Under the pieces are notes generated by a model. That model was not told the origin of the DNA. It was given only the letters and a program-made list of their open reading frames with translations, and did not search any database. This document shows positions 60,001 to 64,000 of a DNA stretch of 64,000 nt, piece by piece; position 1 is the stretch's first letter; the number at the start of each line of letters is the position of its first letter. The translations under genes were made by a program, and so were the position numbers. This DNA comes from Echinometra lucunter (lineage: Eukaryota > Echinodermata > Echinoidea > Camarodonta > Echinometridae). The stretch is taken from positions 22,654,657 through 22,718,656 of the forward strand of contig CM057165.1 in assembly GCA_029962745.1 (NCBI GenBank), read 5' to 3'.

Positions 60001-61318
60001 TTACATACCAGCACTGTAAAGGTACCTCTTTTCACATCTACAGGTTGCTGTATTTCCAAAACATTTGTTTGTTTTTTTACATAAATGAATTGCCTTCCTT
60101 TTAACAAATCTTGCAGACTTCTATAAGTTAATAAAAAGCTGAACTTCTAATATGTCATCAAGACCAACTTACTGAAGTATTGCCTCCTTCACTAACTGTG
60201 ATTCTGAGTTGTTTACCAGGGCTCGGTACTTTGACTTTGTGGAGTTGTTCCAAGAGGGCGCTAGCTGCCGGCTCACAGCTGTTCTTCAGGCTAGCCAGCT
60301 TGTTGAGAACTTTGTAGAAGATGTCAAACCATGGCAAGTAGCTTCATAAGATAAGGAGAGAAAATAAGCTTTTATTTTTCATAAAAGAATTTGGTGAGGA
60401 ATCATGTCATCCATGTATTTTATAAATTATAAATGAGCAGAAAGAGCTAAAATCACAGAAATTTTCAGCCTATGCAGTAGGTTGTACCATTTAAAAATAT
60501 ATAAGTGATTTGATGGTCACTTTTAAGCTCTCTAAGTTGGCAACACAGTGTAAAATATACAACTGCTATTTTCTTGTGGAAATTGGCAATTTTTCTGTTA
60601 AATTTGTAATTTTCTTTCACTTGAGTTCATGTTATATTTCTTTTTTTTTTAACTAAATAGGAGTGGAAACTAAGAATATGTTGCCAGTTTGATGTGGGAA
60701 AGCCGATTAATTCTCATATTTCACAATCCTAGTACCCTCTTTCAGTTCAGATGTGACAGTCACTCTAGTGCGAGATGGGTCGACAACATCCACACCTTGC
60801 ACTAATAGTCGCCTTTTCCGCTCCTATTCTAAGTGATTACACACTTCTAATACTTTATATTTTCACTGCTTGTTATGCTAACTCATCCTTCTTCCCTGCA
60901 CTTGGGATTCCTTGGTCAGTTAAATATTTCTCTGAATGGTCAAACTCTCACTCGCTTCGCCTGCTATCTTGGAAACAGTTGTCGACCCGCGAGTGGGAAA
61001 ATAGGCCTCCCATGGTACGGACATTGGTAGCGCATGCATTGTGAAATGCGAGAATTGTAGTTCTAAAGAGAACTCATTACTGCTATGGGTAATACAACAC
61101 ATAAAGGATTATGTAGTTAATATGTAAGTGTTAAGAAAAGGAGCTTGATTTTCATATCTTTCAATGCTCATTACTCTGCTTTTGCATAATTTCTACACAA
61201 ATACCTGAGAATGCAGATTGCTGTCTTAGCGCCCGGTGGATGTCGACAGAAACCATATCTTTGTAGATTGTCCATCCCTGTCAGTACAAAAGTGAAGAGC
61301 TGACCAGCTGGGTTGTAC
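15435..61318 (-). CDS. DENND1: DENND1 (connecdenn) gene, 17 exons, partial at 5' end
   Basis: The exons join in consistent phase to about 800 codons that follow the DENND1 order: rest of uDENN/longin (61.3-60.2 kb), cDENN (58.6-54.2 kb), dDENN (53.3-48.8 kb), basic linker (48.3-31 kb) and a long Ser/Pro-rich tail (22.4-15.4 kb). Diagnostic strings are LPSIPEN, TEYFSAV, ERRVLI, MLYPLHWQHIYIPV, MALDEVVILD, GDGVARSFLK and LFEEEL. Known family role: DENND1 proteins are GEFs for Rab35 and bind clathrin and AP-2 on coated vesicles and early endosomes. The tail here carries FEDNF, two NPF and one DPF, which fits AP-2 appendage and EH-domain binding (inference). The first N-terminal residues are missing, so at least one exon lies right of 64000. 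The 3' end is unresolved. DENND1 rather than MADD or DENND4 is chosen from the cDENN wording. Introns reach 9 kb and are packed with transposons. Confidence 0.9.
15458..16283 (-). CDS. DENND1: DENND1 exon q, large tail exon with endocytic motifs
   Basis: About 275 codons after a gtgtaacag acceptor, starting in phase 0. It begins with a basic run (RKKREKKKQ), then a Ser-rich patch and a poly-Pro run (APPPPPPT). Motifs seen: FEDNF at 15963-15977 (FxDxF, AP-2 alpha-appendage type), NPF at 15636-15644 and 15588-15596 (EH-domain type), DPF at 15528-15536, and DLLSVPL, which resembles a clathrin-box-like stretch. Family knowledge: connecdenn tails bind AP-2 and clathrin. The exon either splices at a good donor (AGAG|gtaagc after 15458, phase 1) or reads through to a TAG at 15435-15437, adding GKHASIL. 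An AATAAA on the minus strand at 15163-15168 would serve the read-through form. Confidence 0.88.
16284..17342. other. DENND1 intron p/q, left part
   Basis: Unique AT-rich DNA. A tandem pair of about 110 bp (tatcactatatc-ctagattt, ataaatgatttgatatgaaa) occurs around 16760-16900. One minus-strand frame near 16600-16700 looks faintly coding but does not fit the phases. Confidence 0.5.
17230..17260. repeat. C31 homopolymer
   Basis: Thirty-one consecutive C on the plus strand, in a DENND1 intron. Other long C or G runs in the window are at 27136-27152, 27826-27838, 31751-31764, 35868-35883, 45005-45017, 56567-56580 and 63896-63912. Confidence 0.95.
17343..17780 (-). repeat. Two tandem copies of a tRNA-derived SINE, period about 217 bp
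   Basis: Units 17346-17562 and 17563-17779 are near-identical. Read on the minus strand each has a head like gccatggtatgttggtgaagg and a B-box-like GGTTTGATCC, then an unrelated body and a (TAG)n run before ccaattattatcaa. The head pattern suggests a tRNA-type Pol III promoter. A third member is at 54815-55030 on the plus strand. Confidence 0.65.
17781..18734. other. DENND1 intron p/q, middle part
   Basis: No repeat or exon recognised. Confidence 0.5.
18735..19060 (+). repeat. Dispersed repeat family R1, copy 1
   Basis: Shares cttgttgtacacaagt, gcattattcatacca, gctagcgtgatgtcac, tcacttgttgagttgaggca, gcaagtcgcgcgca and tttcaaaccttgattt with 39100-39415, in the same order and orientation. 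No coding potential; family unknown. Confidence 0.7.
19111..19293. mobile_element. Small inverted-repeat element (MITE-like), 183 bp
   Basis: The 17-mer tataaagcaaataatca at 19111-19127 is exactly inverted at 19277-19293. A second matched pair, gacaaactatcactttt, lies inside each arm. Noncoding hairpin-forming insertion; class not determined. Confidence 0.6.
19540..20365 (+). repeat. TGACCT-type satellite array 3, period about 150 bp
   Basis: Five units marked by gttatcgcgagaacg near 19675, 19828, 19978, 20128 and 20272. Each has ataatgacctctatgacctt, tgacctttgaccttgagacc, aaatctaatcagatcatt and gatgcatacatgaaccaagt. The array ends in gggacggtcggatggacgac and a tail with cctccggcaaccacc and ggtgggcggaggcataaaaa, an inverted pair. 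Confidence 0.85.
20992..21324. mobile_element. MITE with about 58-bp TIRs and TTA duplication
   Basis: The left arm aggtgctttcacacatgatg and the following gtgtgttaacacactgtctc are mirrored at the right end (tgtgtgaaagcacct variant). TTA flanks both ends (20989-20991 and 21325-21327). A 3-bp TTA/TAA duplication is typical of PIF/Harbinger elements (family knowledge). 333 bp, noncoding. Confidence 0.8.
21800..21940. repeat. Cluster of GGTACCATGG-type palindromes
   Basis: ggtaccatggtacccatggt at about 21808-21827, then gtaatttga repeats and tgtaccatggtactt near 21918-21932. Together they form an imperfect 120-bp inverted repeat in intron sequence. Possibly a small MITE or its remnant. Confidence 0.45.
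22202..22403 (-). CDS. DENND1: DENND1 exon p
   Basis: 202 nt, acceptor cttgacag, donor CAG|gtatgt. After one base that completes a Lys codon it reads VRGTKHYDVLEVDGSEQ, then MTLEQFLRDDASLPARY, SSMDLLPSVQPYLNKFKTS and a Glu/Asp-rich end. The coding bias is strong. No named domain is recognised; it lies in the post-DENN region. Confidence 0.88.
22404..22971. other. DENND1 intron o/p, before the foldback element
   Basis: Unique AT-rich DNA; nothing recognised. Confidence 0.5.
22972..24364. mobile_element. Foldback element with long structured TIRs and a central 102-bp satellite
   Basis: The ends ttattataggttttcc (22972-22987) and its exact inverse (24349-24364) begin long inverted arms. Each arm holds degenerate units such as attcaatttcgccatagggc and cttagtgcatgca. 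The arms enclose six tandem 102-bp units (23412-24015). Total about 1.39 kb, no ORF. Architecture resembles foldback/Galileo-like elements; no clear target duplication was seen. Confidence 0.75.
23412..24015 (+). repeat. Six tandem 102-bp units
   Basis: Units start with attttctttcataatgtat at 23412, 23515, 23617, 23719, 23821 and 23923, spaced 103 then 102 bp. Two subtypes alternate (cttgtggtcatttgcacc versus cttatgtttatttccacc), giving a higher-order pattern. Located inside the foldback element at 22972-24364. Confidence 0.9.
24870..25470 (+). repeat. TGACCT-type satellite array 4, period 156 bp
   Basis: gagagtcttgcaggtaaact recurs at about 25034, 25190 and 25346, with tgacctttgaccttatcatg and ctctgaaggcaccataacat in each unit. 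The array ends in a gacggacagacg-rich stretch (25377-25425) and gtctcgccttcacctctggt. Same general design as the other arrays, but a distinct subfamily. Confidence 0.85.
25471..26811. other. DENND1 intron o/p, between array 4 and mariner copy A
   Basis: AT-rich; only chance frames. Confidence 0.5.
26814..28132. mobile_element. Tc1/mariner-like nonautonomous element, copy A
   Basis: Begins CACTCAA and ends TTGAGTG, with TA on each side (26812-26813 and 28133-28134). TIRs of about 250 bp share gtaaacactttttcaagttc, agatttttcatagaagact and gaccattaaatttc. No transposase ORF was found. Its arms contain C17 and G13 runs at mirrored positions (27136-27152, 27826-27838). Confidence 0.8.
28580..29110 (+). 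mobile_element. LINE 3' fragment (ORF2 C-terminus), copy 1
   Basis: Reads RQRLAFKILRLVYKSLN, then a Ser-rich stretch, HSVAAKL, a stop, and SSVHQFKKFLKSYLF. This order (kilkvyk-lng, vaap-lWnsLP, s-FKk-LKt-LF) is the C-terminus of CR1/L2-type ORF2. The 3' UTR holds aaggtgctatatcaaa, like the gcgctatataaa end of such LINEs. 5'-truncated and interrupted. Confidence 0.7.
29596..29760. mobile_element. Short palindromic MITE, 165 bp
   Basis: The ends caaatgatgcat (29596-29607) and atgcatcatttg (29749-29760) are inverted. The arms continue with ttcattatacgatctat and its inverse, then gttgaggct and agcctcaac. The whole element folds into one hairpin with a short loop around 29670. Confidence 0.75.
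29761..31069. other. DENND1 intron o/p, near microexon
   Basis: Contains a CRE-like palindrome (ttgtgacgtcacaa at 30008-30021) in a GC-richer patch at 29980-30060. Otherwise AT-rich. Confidence 0.5.
31070..31092 (-). CDS. DENND1: DENND1 microexon o, 23 nt
   Basis: A 23-nt exon between cttccttcacag and AA|gtgagt, reading SKDRSAE and leaving two bases (AA). The next exon starts with G, giving Lys, and stays open. Its length, 3n+2, exactly bridges the phase-0 end of exon n and the phase-2 start of exon p. Without it the reading frame would break, which is the main argument for it. Confidence 0.7.
31093..33102. other. DENND1 intron n/o
   Basis: C14 run at 31751-31764, T-rich run near 31881, and a short gaatgaatgaat repeat at 32700-32715. 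No exon seen. Confidence 0.5.
33103..33840. mobile_element. Long-TIR element, about 738 bp with arms near 300 bp
   Basis: The left arm begins gactaatttggcagc and carries gccaatgtgaatcgctag, aggagcaaggtttg-type sequence (inverted), gagagatactgaactt and gctagctcacaat. The right arm gives the same blocks inverted, ending gctgaattagtc. The two arms are roughly 80-90% alike by eye. No ORF. Confidence 0.75.
34200..34760. repeat. Diverged minisatellite rich in GGACCAAA and GATGTA motifs
   Basis: Short imperfect repeats of the type agaccaaatagatgta run through 34220-34340. Related ggaccaa units recur at 34510-34760. The array surrounds the pseudo-exon copy of DENND1 exon n. Units are too diverged to give a firm period. 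Confidence 0.45.
34370..34455 (-). pseudogene. Decayed partial duplicate of DENND1 exon n
   Basis: The plus-strand block after tgatacct at 34366-34373 aligns with the exon n block after tgatacct at 34787-34794. Shared pieces include agatg, gtagatggt, atgat, gtgt and the gtatca donor. Spacing is about 420 bp. The copy has in-frame stops where exon n has Ser codons, so it cannot code. It sits among diverged aggaccaaatagatg-type minisatellite sequence, which may have mediated the duplication (inference). Confidence 0.5.
34792..34929 (-). CDS. DENND1: DENND1 exon n (Ser/Pro-rich linker)
   Basis: 138 nt, 46 codons, phase 0: ESEDILTVKKDPLEISRP, then STPSSPSTSPVLSRRKPS and SSSIQ. Acceptor ttcattag, donor CAG|gtatca. 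Low-complexity Ser/Pro sequence, probably disordered and phosphorylatable (inference). A decayed partial copy of this exon lies about 420 bp downstream in the gene at 34370-34455. Confidence 0.8.
35098..35175. repeat. 15-bp minisatellite TAGCCGTTTTGTAGC
   Basis: Five to six tandem units of tagccgttttg or tagccattttg, then an inverted unit, aaaacggctacaaaa, at 35172-35187. A small hairpin-forming repeat in the intron between DENND1 exons m and n. Confidence 0.75.
35551..35607 (-). CDS. DENND1: DENND1 exon m (basic linker)
   Basis: 57 nt, 19 codons, phase 0: TKSIAGKRITTMKDKLKFR. Acceptor atctcacag and donor CGG|gtaagc are both good. The pattern resembles the vertebrate segment that ends K-VKNRLKQK. 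Confidence 0.8.
36513..36920. mobile_element. MITE with CCCATTTGTGACAG ends
   Basis: cccatttgtgacag at 36513-36526 is mirrored by ctgtcacaaatggg at 36907-36920. The interior has repeated ttggcaa/ttgccaa motifs and no ORF. A diverged relative lies at 60430-60700. Confidence 0.75.
36921..39099. other. DENND1 intron l/m, unique part
   Basis: AT-rich. Weak exon-like bits at 37935 and 38570 on the minus strand were examined and do not fit the reading frame. Confidence 0.5.
39100..39415 (+). repeat. Dispersed repeat family R1, copy 2
   Basis: Second copy of the family at 18735-19060, with cttgttgtacacaagt, attattcatacca, gctagcgtgacgtcac, ttgctgagctgaggca and aaaccttgatt. Ends are ragged and no inverted termini were recognised. 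Confidence 0.7.
39835..39876 (-). CDS. DENND1: DENND1 exon l (short linker exon)
   Basis: 42 nt, 14 codons: VTVNPQAVKDAFLQ. Acceptor ttcattag, donor CAG|gtaaat, phase 0 at both ends, so it can be included or skipped without shifting the frame. It lies 8.3 kb from the previous exon, across an intron carrying two large transposons. Support is splice signals, phase and coding-like sequence only. Confidence 0.7.
39877..40879. other. DENND1 intron k/l, near exon l
   Basis: 40230-40440 has short imperfect repeats of tttgaagtacaaattgataag and related units, about 30 bp each. Otherwise unique. Confidence 0.5.
40880..42597. mobile_element. Inverted-repeat element carrying a purine-rich minisatellite
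   Basis: The left end gggccgcgttcaagcga and the right end tcgcttgaacgcaccc are imperfect inverted termini. Related inner blocks (cctagaatcacgg and gattctagcttcaaaaaatc; gcgttcaatcg and tcgcttgaacgc) continue inward. The interior is dominated by the array at 41158-42395. No ORF of its own; the long minus-strand open frames are translations of the array. Confidence 0.65.
41158..42395 (+). repeat. 1.2-kb purine-rich minisatellite
   Basis: Imperfect tandem units of about 40-60 bp built from aagatagaaggaaaaacaaa, gaataacataaggaaagatg and gaaagagaagaagatag. The plus strand is almost all A and G, with isolated C and T. A block of a few hundred bp is itself repeated (41290-41600 versus 41640-41960). 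The minus strand shows several open frames of 100-240 codons of Phe/Leu/Ser-rich sequence, which are composition artefacts. Confidence 0.9.
43359..45338. mobile_element. Tc1/mariner-like nonautonomous element, copy B, with nested insertion
   Basis: Same family as 26814-28132: CACTCAAC...GTTGAGTG ends with TA on both sides (43357-43358, 45339-45340), and the same body blocks (ataatgagccttc, gaaaacaacattagtgttcc). It is about 660 bp longer because another element sits at 43600-44276. No transposase ORF seen. Confidence 0.8.
43600..44276. mobile_element. Nested MITE rich in AATCGCGATT, CTA duplication
   Basis: Begins gacgcattcacac and ends gtgaacgccc, imperfect inverted termini, with CTA directly on both sides (43597-43599, 44277-44279). 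Copy A of the host element lacks it and shows the empty site (ggcatttaataatgagcc). The body is full of attcgaatcgcgatcc-type palindromes. 677 bp, noncoding. Confidence 0.75.
45341..47366. other. DENND1 intron k/l, right part
   Basis: Unique AT-rich DNA; no exon or known repeat recognised. Confidence 0.5.
47370..47770. mobile_element. MITE family M, copy 1 (TTA duplication)
   Basis: Ends agcccaccgcac and gtgcggtgggct are inverted, with TTA on both sides (47367-47369, 47771-47773). The body is collinear with 51157-51567, with blocks such as attttggttaactgcaagcc and gattttacatgtttgaat. No ORF of coding character. PIF/Harbinger-type duplication. Confidence 0.85.
48222..48328 (-). CDS. DENND1: DENND1 exon k (basic helical linker)
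   Basis: 107 nt, acceptor tttcttcag, donor AGG|gtaaga. It completes the Gly codon and reads IRRRLLQAKAKSSVLYGKIK then DKSRDAKDR. The sequence is highly basic and probably helical, at the position of the Lys-rich region that follows dDENN in DENND1. Confidence 0.85.
48837..48924 (-). CDS. DENND1: DENND1 exon j (dDENN end)
   Basis: 88 nt, acceptor attctag, donor TCAG|gtagat, ending one base into a Gly codon. It reads FVEFRVAALNKNEAIDDLFE then EELDSRIAS, which corresponds to the LLN-GEGF-DVFEEEI end of dDENN. Confidence 0.88.
49479..50270 (-). mobile_element. LINE 3' fragment (CR1/L2-like), copy 2
   Basis: On the minus strand: LGIIFDSQMSMTSQI, then HWLPIKERIIFKILLLVFHI and, after a shift, GDRAFAHARPALWNSLPQEL and SFKGNMKSHLFKLSRY. 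This is the end of the RT and the conserved C-terminus of CR1/L2-type ORF2. The 3' UTR has gcgccttgagcattt, gacgctatataaatcc and a (TTA)n tail at 49468-49483. 5'-truncated, with at least two frameshifts and a poly-A/T run at 49539-49560. Confidence 0.85.
50668..50769 (-). CDS. DENND1: DENND1 exon i (dDENN)
   Basis: 102 nt, 34 codons, phase 0, acceptor attttag and donor CAG|gtaact. It reads NGEIVFDRDVFVTN and AFRNTVLQLQHFAQ, matching the dDENN helices that precede F-Q-F in vertebrate DENND1. Confidence 0.88.
50982..51153 (+). repeat. (ACT)n microsatellite with CTG interruptions
   Basis: About 57 trinucleotide units, ACT with scattered GCT variants, in a DENND1 intron. It reads as poly-Thr or poly-Ser/Val in various frames, but there is no coding support. 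Confidence 0.95.
51157..51567. mobile_element. MITE family M, copy 2 (TAA duplication)
   Basis: Ends agcccaaccacaca and gtgtggtgggca, with TAA on both sides (51154-51156, 51568-51570). Collinear with copy 1 at 47370-47770, in the same orientation. It inserted exactly at the end of the (CTA)n microsatellite. Confidence 0.85.
51571..53149. other. DENND1 intron h/i
   Basis: Many homopolymers (T8-T12, C10, C14, A14) between 52200 and 53100, an AT dinucleotide run at 53100-53111, and the degenerate satellite unit at 52660-52985. No exon apart from exon h at the edge. Confidence 0.5.
52660..52985 (+). repeat. Single degenerate unit of the TGACCT-type satellite family
   Basis: Contains caattcgaccacgcgtgatc at the head, aaatctaatcagatcgtcta, cctcaaacggttcttgagat, gacagacggaaggacaatcc and the tail cctctggcaccacctttggt. 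Head and tail match the ends of the larger arrays, so this copy shows the element's two borders with almost no internal repeats. Confidence 0.7.
53150..53272 (-). CDS. DENND1: DENND1 exon h (dDENN)
   Basis: 123 nt, 41 codons, phase 0, acceptor atttag and donor GAG|gtaacc. It reads VTQLKHNLKNSSQ then SGDGVARSFLKTLVYLLGSY and REALTLE, the first helices of dDENN with the GDGVAR hallmark. Confidence 0.93.
54170..54271 (-). CDS. DENND1: DENND1 exon g (cDENN end)
   Basis: 102 nt, 34 codons, phase 0 at both ends, acceptor attacag and donor GCA|gtgagt. It reads MALDEVVILDADNNSIETPF followed by NDLQVLPNEA, matching the cDENN/dDENN boundary of connecdenn. Confidence 0.93.
54815..55030 (+). repeat. tRNA-derived SINE, same family as 17.3-17.8 kb
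   Basis: Reads gtggaagcacaatggtatat, then ttggtgaaggctcttgcctc and ggttcagggttcc, matching the heads at 17.3-17.8 kb. The body keeps tatccttgg and gtagtagt, and the tail is aaaacctaattattattat. It lies in a DENND1 intron. Confidence 0.65.
55146..55567. mobile_element. MITE with TGCTACGTTCACACC ends and TTA duplication
   Basis: tgctacgttcacacctttg and its inverse at 55549-55567 begin TIRs of about 45 bp (gcgtatttggcttgc also mirrored). TTA flanks both ends (55143-55145, 55568-55570). 422 bp, noncoding. Third element here with TTA/TAA duplications. Confidence 0.85.
55651..55797 (-). CDS. DENND1: DENND1 exon f (cDENN core)
   Basis: 147 nt, 49 codons, phase 0 at both ends, with a clear atcttgcag acceptor. 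It reads LTACVYGAVS, MLYPLHWQHIYIPVTPSHL and YCSAPMPFIIGVHSSFME. This is the best conserved stretch of the cDENN domain and fits DENND1 (QHVYIP, YC-APMP-LIGIH) much better than other DENN proteins. The donor gtctgt is slightly weak. Confidence 0.95.
56420..56468 (-). CDS. DENND1: DENND1 exon e (cDENN)
   Basis: 49 nt between ctgcag and AGG|gtaaga. It reads SLLHERRVLITSERLHR once the split Ser codon is joined. The ERRVLI core is the central strand of cDENN (ERRILI in vertebrates). Too short to be seen as an ORF; recognised from phase and sequence order. Confidence 0.88.
56469..58043. other. DENND1 intron d/e
   Basis: G14 run at 56567-56580. 57370-57540 has accgaccag and ggtcggt motifs and may be an old repeat. 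Otherwise nothing recognised. Confidence 0.45.
58044..58105 (-). CDS. DENND1: DENND1 exon d (cDENN)
   Basis: 62 nt, acceptor ttttaaag, donor CAG|gtatgc. It reads INMTEYFSAVTPENMIILF, matching the N-L-TEYF-AV block of the family. It ends two bases into a codon that the next exon completes. Confidence 0.88.
58540..58596 (-). CDS. DENND1: DENND1 exon c (start of cDENN)
   Basis: 57 nt, 19 codons, phase 0 at both ends, acceptor catttag and donor AAT|gtaagt. It reads DDTRILPSIPEN. The LPSIPEN string is a DENND1 hallmark just before the central DENN domain. Confidence 0.9.
58800..59600. other. GC-richer unclassified segment with short CATCCTTGA repeats
   Basis: Base composition is richer in G and C than the flanks. 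Positions 59270-59350 carry irregular repeats of catccttga/gcatcctt. A minus-strand open frame of 112 codons (59132-59470) opens with MSRMSDNSDESDILL; it could be a retroelement scrap or chance. It sits in the intron between DENND1 exons b and c. I do not recognise it. Confidence 0.35.
60173..60341 (-). CDS. DENND1: DENND1 exon b (end of uDENN)
   Basis: 169 nt with acceptor tatgaag and donor TCA|gtaagt. The first base completes the Ser codon of the previous exon. It reads YLPWFDIFYKVLNKLA, the conserved LPWF-FYK-LN block of DENND1, then a variable loop with LLEQLHKVKVPSPG. It ends in phase 0. Confidence 0.9.
60430..60700. mobile_element. Diverged relative of the 36.5-kb MITE
   Basis: Shares gagcagaaagagc and the ttggcaacac, aaattggcaattttt and gttgccagtttga pattern, in the same order as 36596-36890. 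The terminal CCCATTTGTGACAG motif is not seen, so the copy is partial. Confidence 0.45.
61205..61318 (-). CDS. DENND1: DENND1 exon a (uDENN)
   Basis: 114 nt between a ttttttgcag-type acceptor and a CAG|gtattt donor. It begins with the last base of a split codon and reads FTFVLTGMDNLQRYGFCR followed by GAKTAICIL, the longin/uDENN strand pattern of DENND1. It ends after two bases of a Ser codon, completed by the next exon. It is the most 5' exon found; the residues before it should number about 60 and were not found in 61319-64000. Confidence 0.9.
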
Positions 61319-63845
61319 CTGCAAAAAGACAATCAAAATTGACATTTTGACAAGTATACATGTACATATGCACACATGTAGTTTACAGTAAAACACAACA
61401 AATTTATTTCAGAATGTATCCAGTTGTAAATGAAGCATCTCATCGAGGATGACAATGGTCACAAGGGTACAATTACCCTAGACACACATGTATGAATGAT
61501 ATCTCCGCAGACAATGAAAGTACATGCTACACCCTACATGTATATAGGGTAGTGATAACAAGGGGGGTAAACATTCTCATATTTGGTAGGCTAATGATGA
61601 GGAAGAGGAGAAGGTATTATAGCTGGTGGTAGTGATAGGGATAGAGTAGTCCAGGGTAGTTTTCTGAGGATTGATTATCCAAGAGGGGAAGTTGAACGGA
61701 CATACAGTGCATGTATCCCTATGTTCATGATCTACAGATCATGTGCACGTGCATATTTTTTCTTCTAAAATGCTGATATATGCTATGAAAATTCACTTCT
61801 TAAAGTTCTGATATTTAATGTTCTTACATGTGTGGTTGGACCTACTACTCATTGACAACCTTTAATTAATTACATGTAGATCATATCTCAGAAAATATTT
61901 GCTAGTTTTATCTTACGTTCTCCTCACTTGGACAGAAAATGCAGCAGATTCAATTCTTATGCTAAGATTTTTGACTCGTATAGTACAGACGGAAATCTCG
62001 ATGACAAACCTATATGACGTTTTTCACTGTTTTTCCTGTGCAAGGTCACCATTTAAATTGACCACTCACTCTCCAGTGATTTAGCACGTAAAGTGAATGG
62101 AAAAATTTTGTCATTTTCATTGTCATTTTCATCATCATCATCACACCTACTTTTTTACTTTATATGCAAAAAGCCATTGCGCGAATGTGGTCGGTTTAAA
62201 AAAGGTGGTCGATGGGTAGTAGAGCTACCATACACTAAAAATGCTATGTCATGTACATGTAAGTCCCAGCAAGCTTCTAAGTTATCAGTCAGACATAAAT
62301 TACAAAAAGGATCAAATCTGAGTACATTACATGTAAATGCAACTGCATGATCTATCGAACTGAAGTCCTAACAGCATTTTTTCCATGATTTTTCAGTTTT
62401 TGTTGTGAACATCTGATTTTGGTAATAGATTTTAATCATTTTCAGTTGACACTCTCTGCAAAATTCATTAATTCTGCCACGGAAATATTTTTCGAATGTG
62501 ATGAAAAGCTGAGCATTGGTGAATCAGATTCTTGGGTTAAATCTTTAAAATCATATTCACAAAGCTATATTATTGCCTTAAGCACTTTTTGATCTCCTGT
62601 GTTCAAACCAAGTTCCATGGATCAGTTGTTTTATGGTGCATGATCAACTCAAATTAATATTTGATGAATGATGAATTAGCAAAGTGGCAGCAGATAATGC
62701 TGACAAAATTAATGAATTCATTAATTTCACAGCTGATATCCTGATATCATCCTGTTTTAGTATCAATAATAGGTACTGTCATGAAACTACTCCATATTTA
62801 CTGGGTATTTAAATGTCCCACTGACATACATATGAATTTTTTTTTTTTTTTTTAAATGAAAAAACATTGCAGCAATATGGAATGTAAAAGATTCTTGGGC
62901 TTTTCCACAACAGATTTTGTCTTAATTTCAACTTCTGAGATGCTCGATAAAATGGCCTGATTTAGGGGCAATGTATCACATCTCTTTTTTTTTCTTCTTC
63001 TAACGTGTATGGTTTCTGTACACAGGAACAAGCATGTAGAGTAACAACATACAGTACGTACATGTACATTTAGACTATTAATGTACACATACATGTACAT
63101 GTAGATTTAGAATGGCATTGTAATACTTCTAATACTTCCTCAGCTGACAGGGCTAGTGAATGTGAATGGATTAGTCATTCTAACCACATGTTTGGCAAGG
63201 AAGGTATGGGGAAAAGAAATATCCATCGCTGATTTCCTGAACTTGGATAAAGGATATGCTCAATGATATAGAGCTATAGAGCAGATATACAAAGGGGTAC
63301 ATGTACAAAGTCTGATGACCTTCAGAACGGTCAGAATAAAAAATCATTTACAATGCCTACATGTACAGGTAGCCCCTGAAATAGTATACAAATGAAACTC
63401 ATACATTTTATTTGATCAGGGAGGTTTGATGTACACGTAAATGTAATACAGTACAAGGAAATTTTCAAAAACATTTTTTTTCTGAAGCAGGAAAGATAGA
63501 AATCAATTAGAAATCAGAGTGAGTACTTTCTATCACACACTATGGCAAATCCAAAACGAGTTTCACAGAAAAATACTGATACATGTACATACATGTATAT
63601 CGCATGTTGTACATGCAGTGTAGCATGTGTACGTGTAAGGATCAATGACATAATGTTTAATAATAATGTAATGTTTCTTACAAAATGAACACTATCAGAT
63701 GTATCGATACAATAAGATTTTACTCACTAAAAAGGGAAATTAACTATATCTAGAATTTCACCACCTGACCTGCTTCCACAAAATACCAAGATTATCTGCC
63801 ATAAAGTAAACTACTGTATTCCACCACCCCCTCCCCCTTCGCTCG

Positions 63846-63887
<42 letters not shown>

Positions 63888-63901
63888 TTCTCTCTCCCCC
63901 C

Positions 63902-63936
<35 letters not shown>

Positions 63937-64000
63937 CATATGTATATATTTCCTTCTCCCTCACAAAATTGCAATTTATTGTAATTGAAGCATCACCTGA
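61319..64000. other. DENND1 5' intron, cut by the window edge
   Basis: AT-rich with many tacatgta-type palindromic motifs (61360-61550, 63050-63110, 63295-63440, 63580-63640). I looked for an exon encoding the missing N-terminal uDENN residues and found none. Confidence 0.5.
63838..63938. repeat. (CT)n/(AG)n microsatellite with C17 run
   Basis: Long CT run interrupted by TTTCT and by C17 at 63896-63912. The minus-strand Arg/Glu-rich open frames over it are composition artefacts. Confidence 0.95.

Noticed and set aside
62852..63100. Minus-strand stretch with EVEIKTKSVVEKPKN as a possible 5' exon of DENND1
   Set aside because: It does not resemble the N-terminus of uDENN, and no donor is in the right phase for exon a.
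63758..63974. Arg/Glu-rich minus-strand frames near the right edge
   Set aside because: Translation of the AG microsatellite.

Overview
The window looks like a piece of a marine invertebrate deuterostome nuclear genome, most likely an echinoderm such as a sea urchin. That is inference from four things: an AT-rich background, coding sequence split into many short exons, one animal gene, and a dense load of LINE debris, small inverted-repeat elements and TGACCT-type satellite arrays. Nothing prokaryotic was seen: no operons, CRISPR arrays or rRNA.

One gene dominates. On the minus strand, from about 61.3 kb down to about 15.4 kb, 17 exons with matching splice phases encode most of a DENND1 (connecdenn) protein, a Rab35 guanine-nucleotide exchange factor of clathrin-coated vesicles. 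The exons were found by reading the minus strand, because most are too short to stand out as ORFs. They give roughly 800 codons: the rest of uDENN after its missing N-terminus, cDENN, dDENN, a basic linker, and a Ser/Pro-rich tail with FxDxF, NPF and DPF endocytic motifs. The N-terminal exon(s) lie beyond the right edge. The 3' end is either read-through at 15435 or an unlocated further exon.

Layout from left to right. 0-8.2 kb: no gene; GAGCGAGC-type repeats (1.2-1.7 kb), two GACCT satellite arrays (3.6-4.3 and 5.0-5.9 kb) and, inside a larger repeat, a perfect 192-bp palindrome flanked by a 9-bp direct repeat (6.67-6.88 kb). 8.7-14.6 kb: a decayed Nimb/I-type LINE (gag zinc knuckles, endonuclease, reverse transcriptase, RNase H), flanked by an inverted pair of another repeat. 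15.4-61.3 kb: DENND1 exons separated by introns full of mobile DNA. These introns hold tRNA-derived SINEs, a foldback element with a central 102-bp satellite (23-24.4 kb), a Tc1/mariner-like family in two copies (26.8 and 43.4 kb, the second with a nested insertion), several MITEs with 3-bp TTA/TAA/CTA duplications, two LINE 3' fragments, and a 1.7-kb inverted-repeat element holding a 1.2-kb purine-only-like minisatellite (40.9-42.6 kb). 61.3-64 kb: 5' intron of DENND1, AT-rich, ending in an AG/CT microsatellite.

No new gene system was found. The points most worth following are the perfect palindromic insertion, the nested-transposon chronology, the purine-strand array, the decayed duplicate of a DENND1 exon, and the 23-nt microexon.
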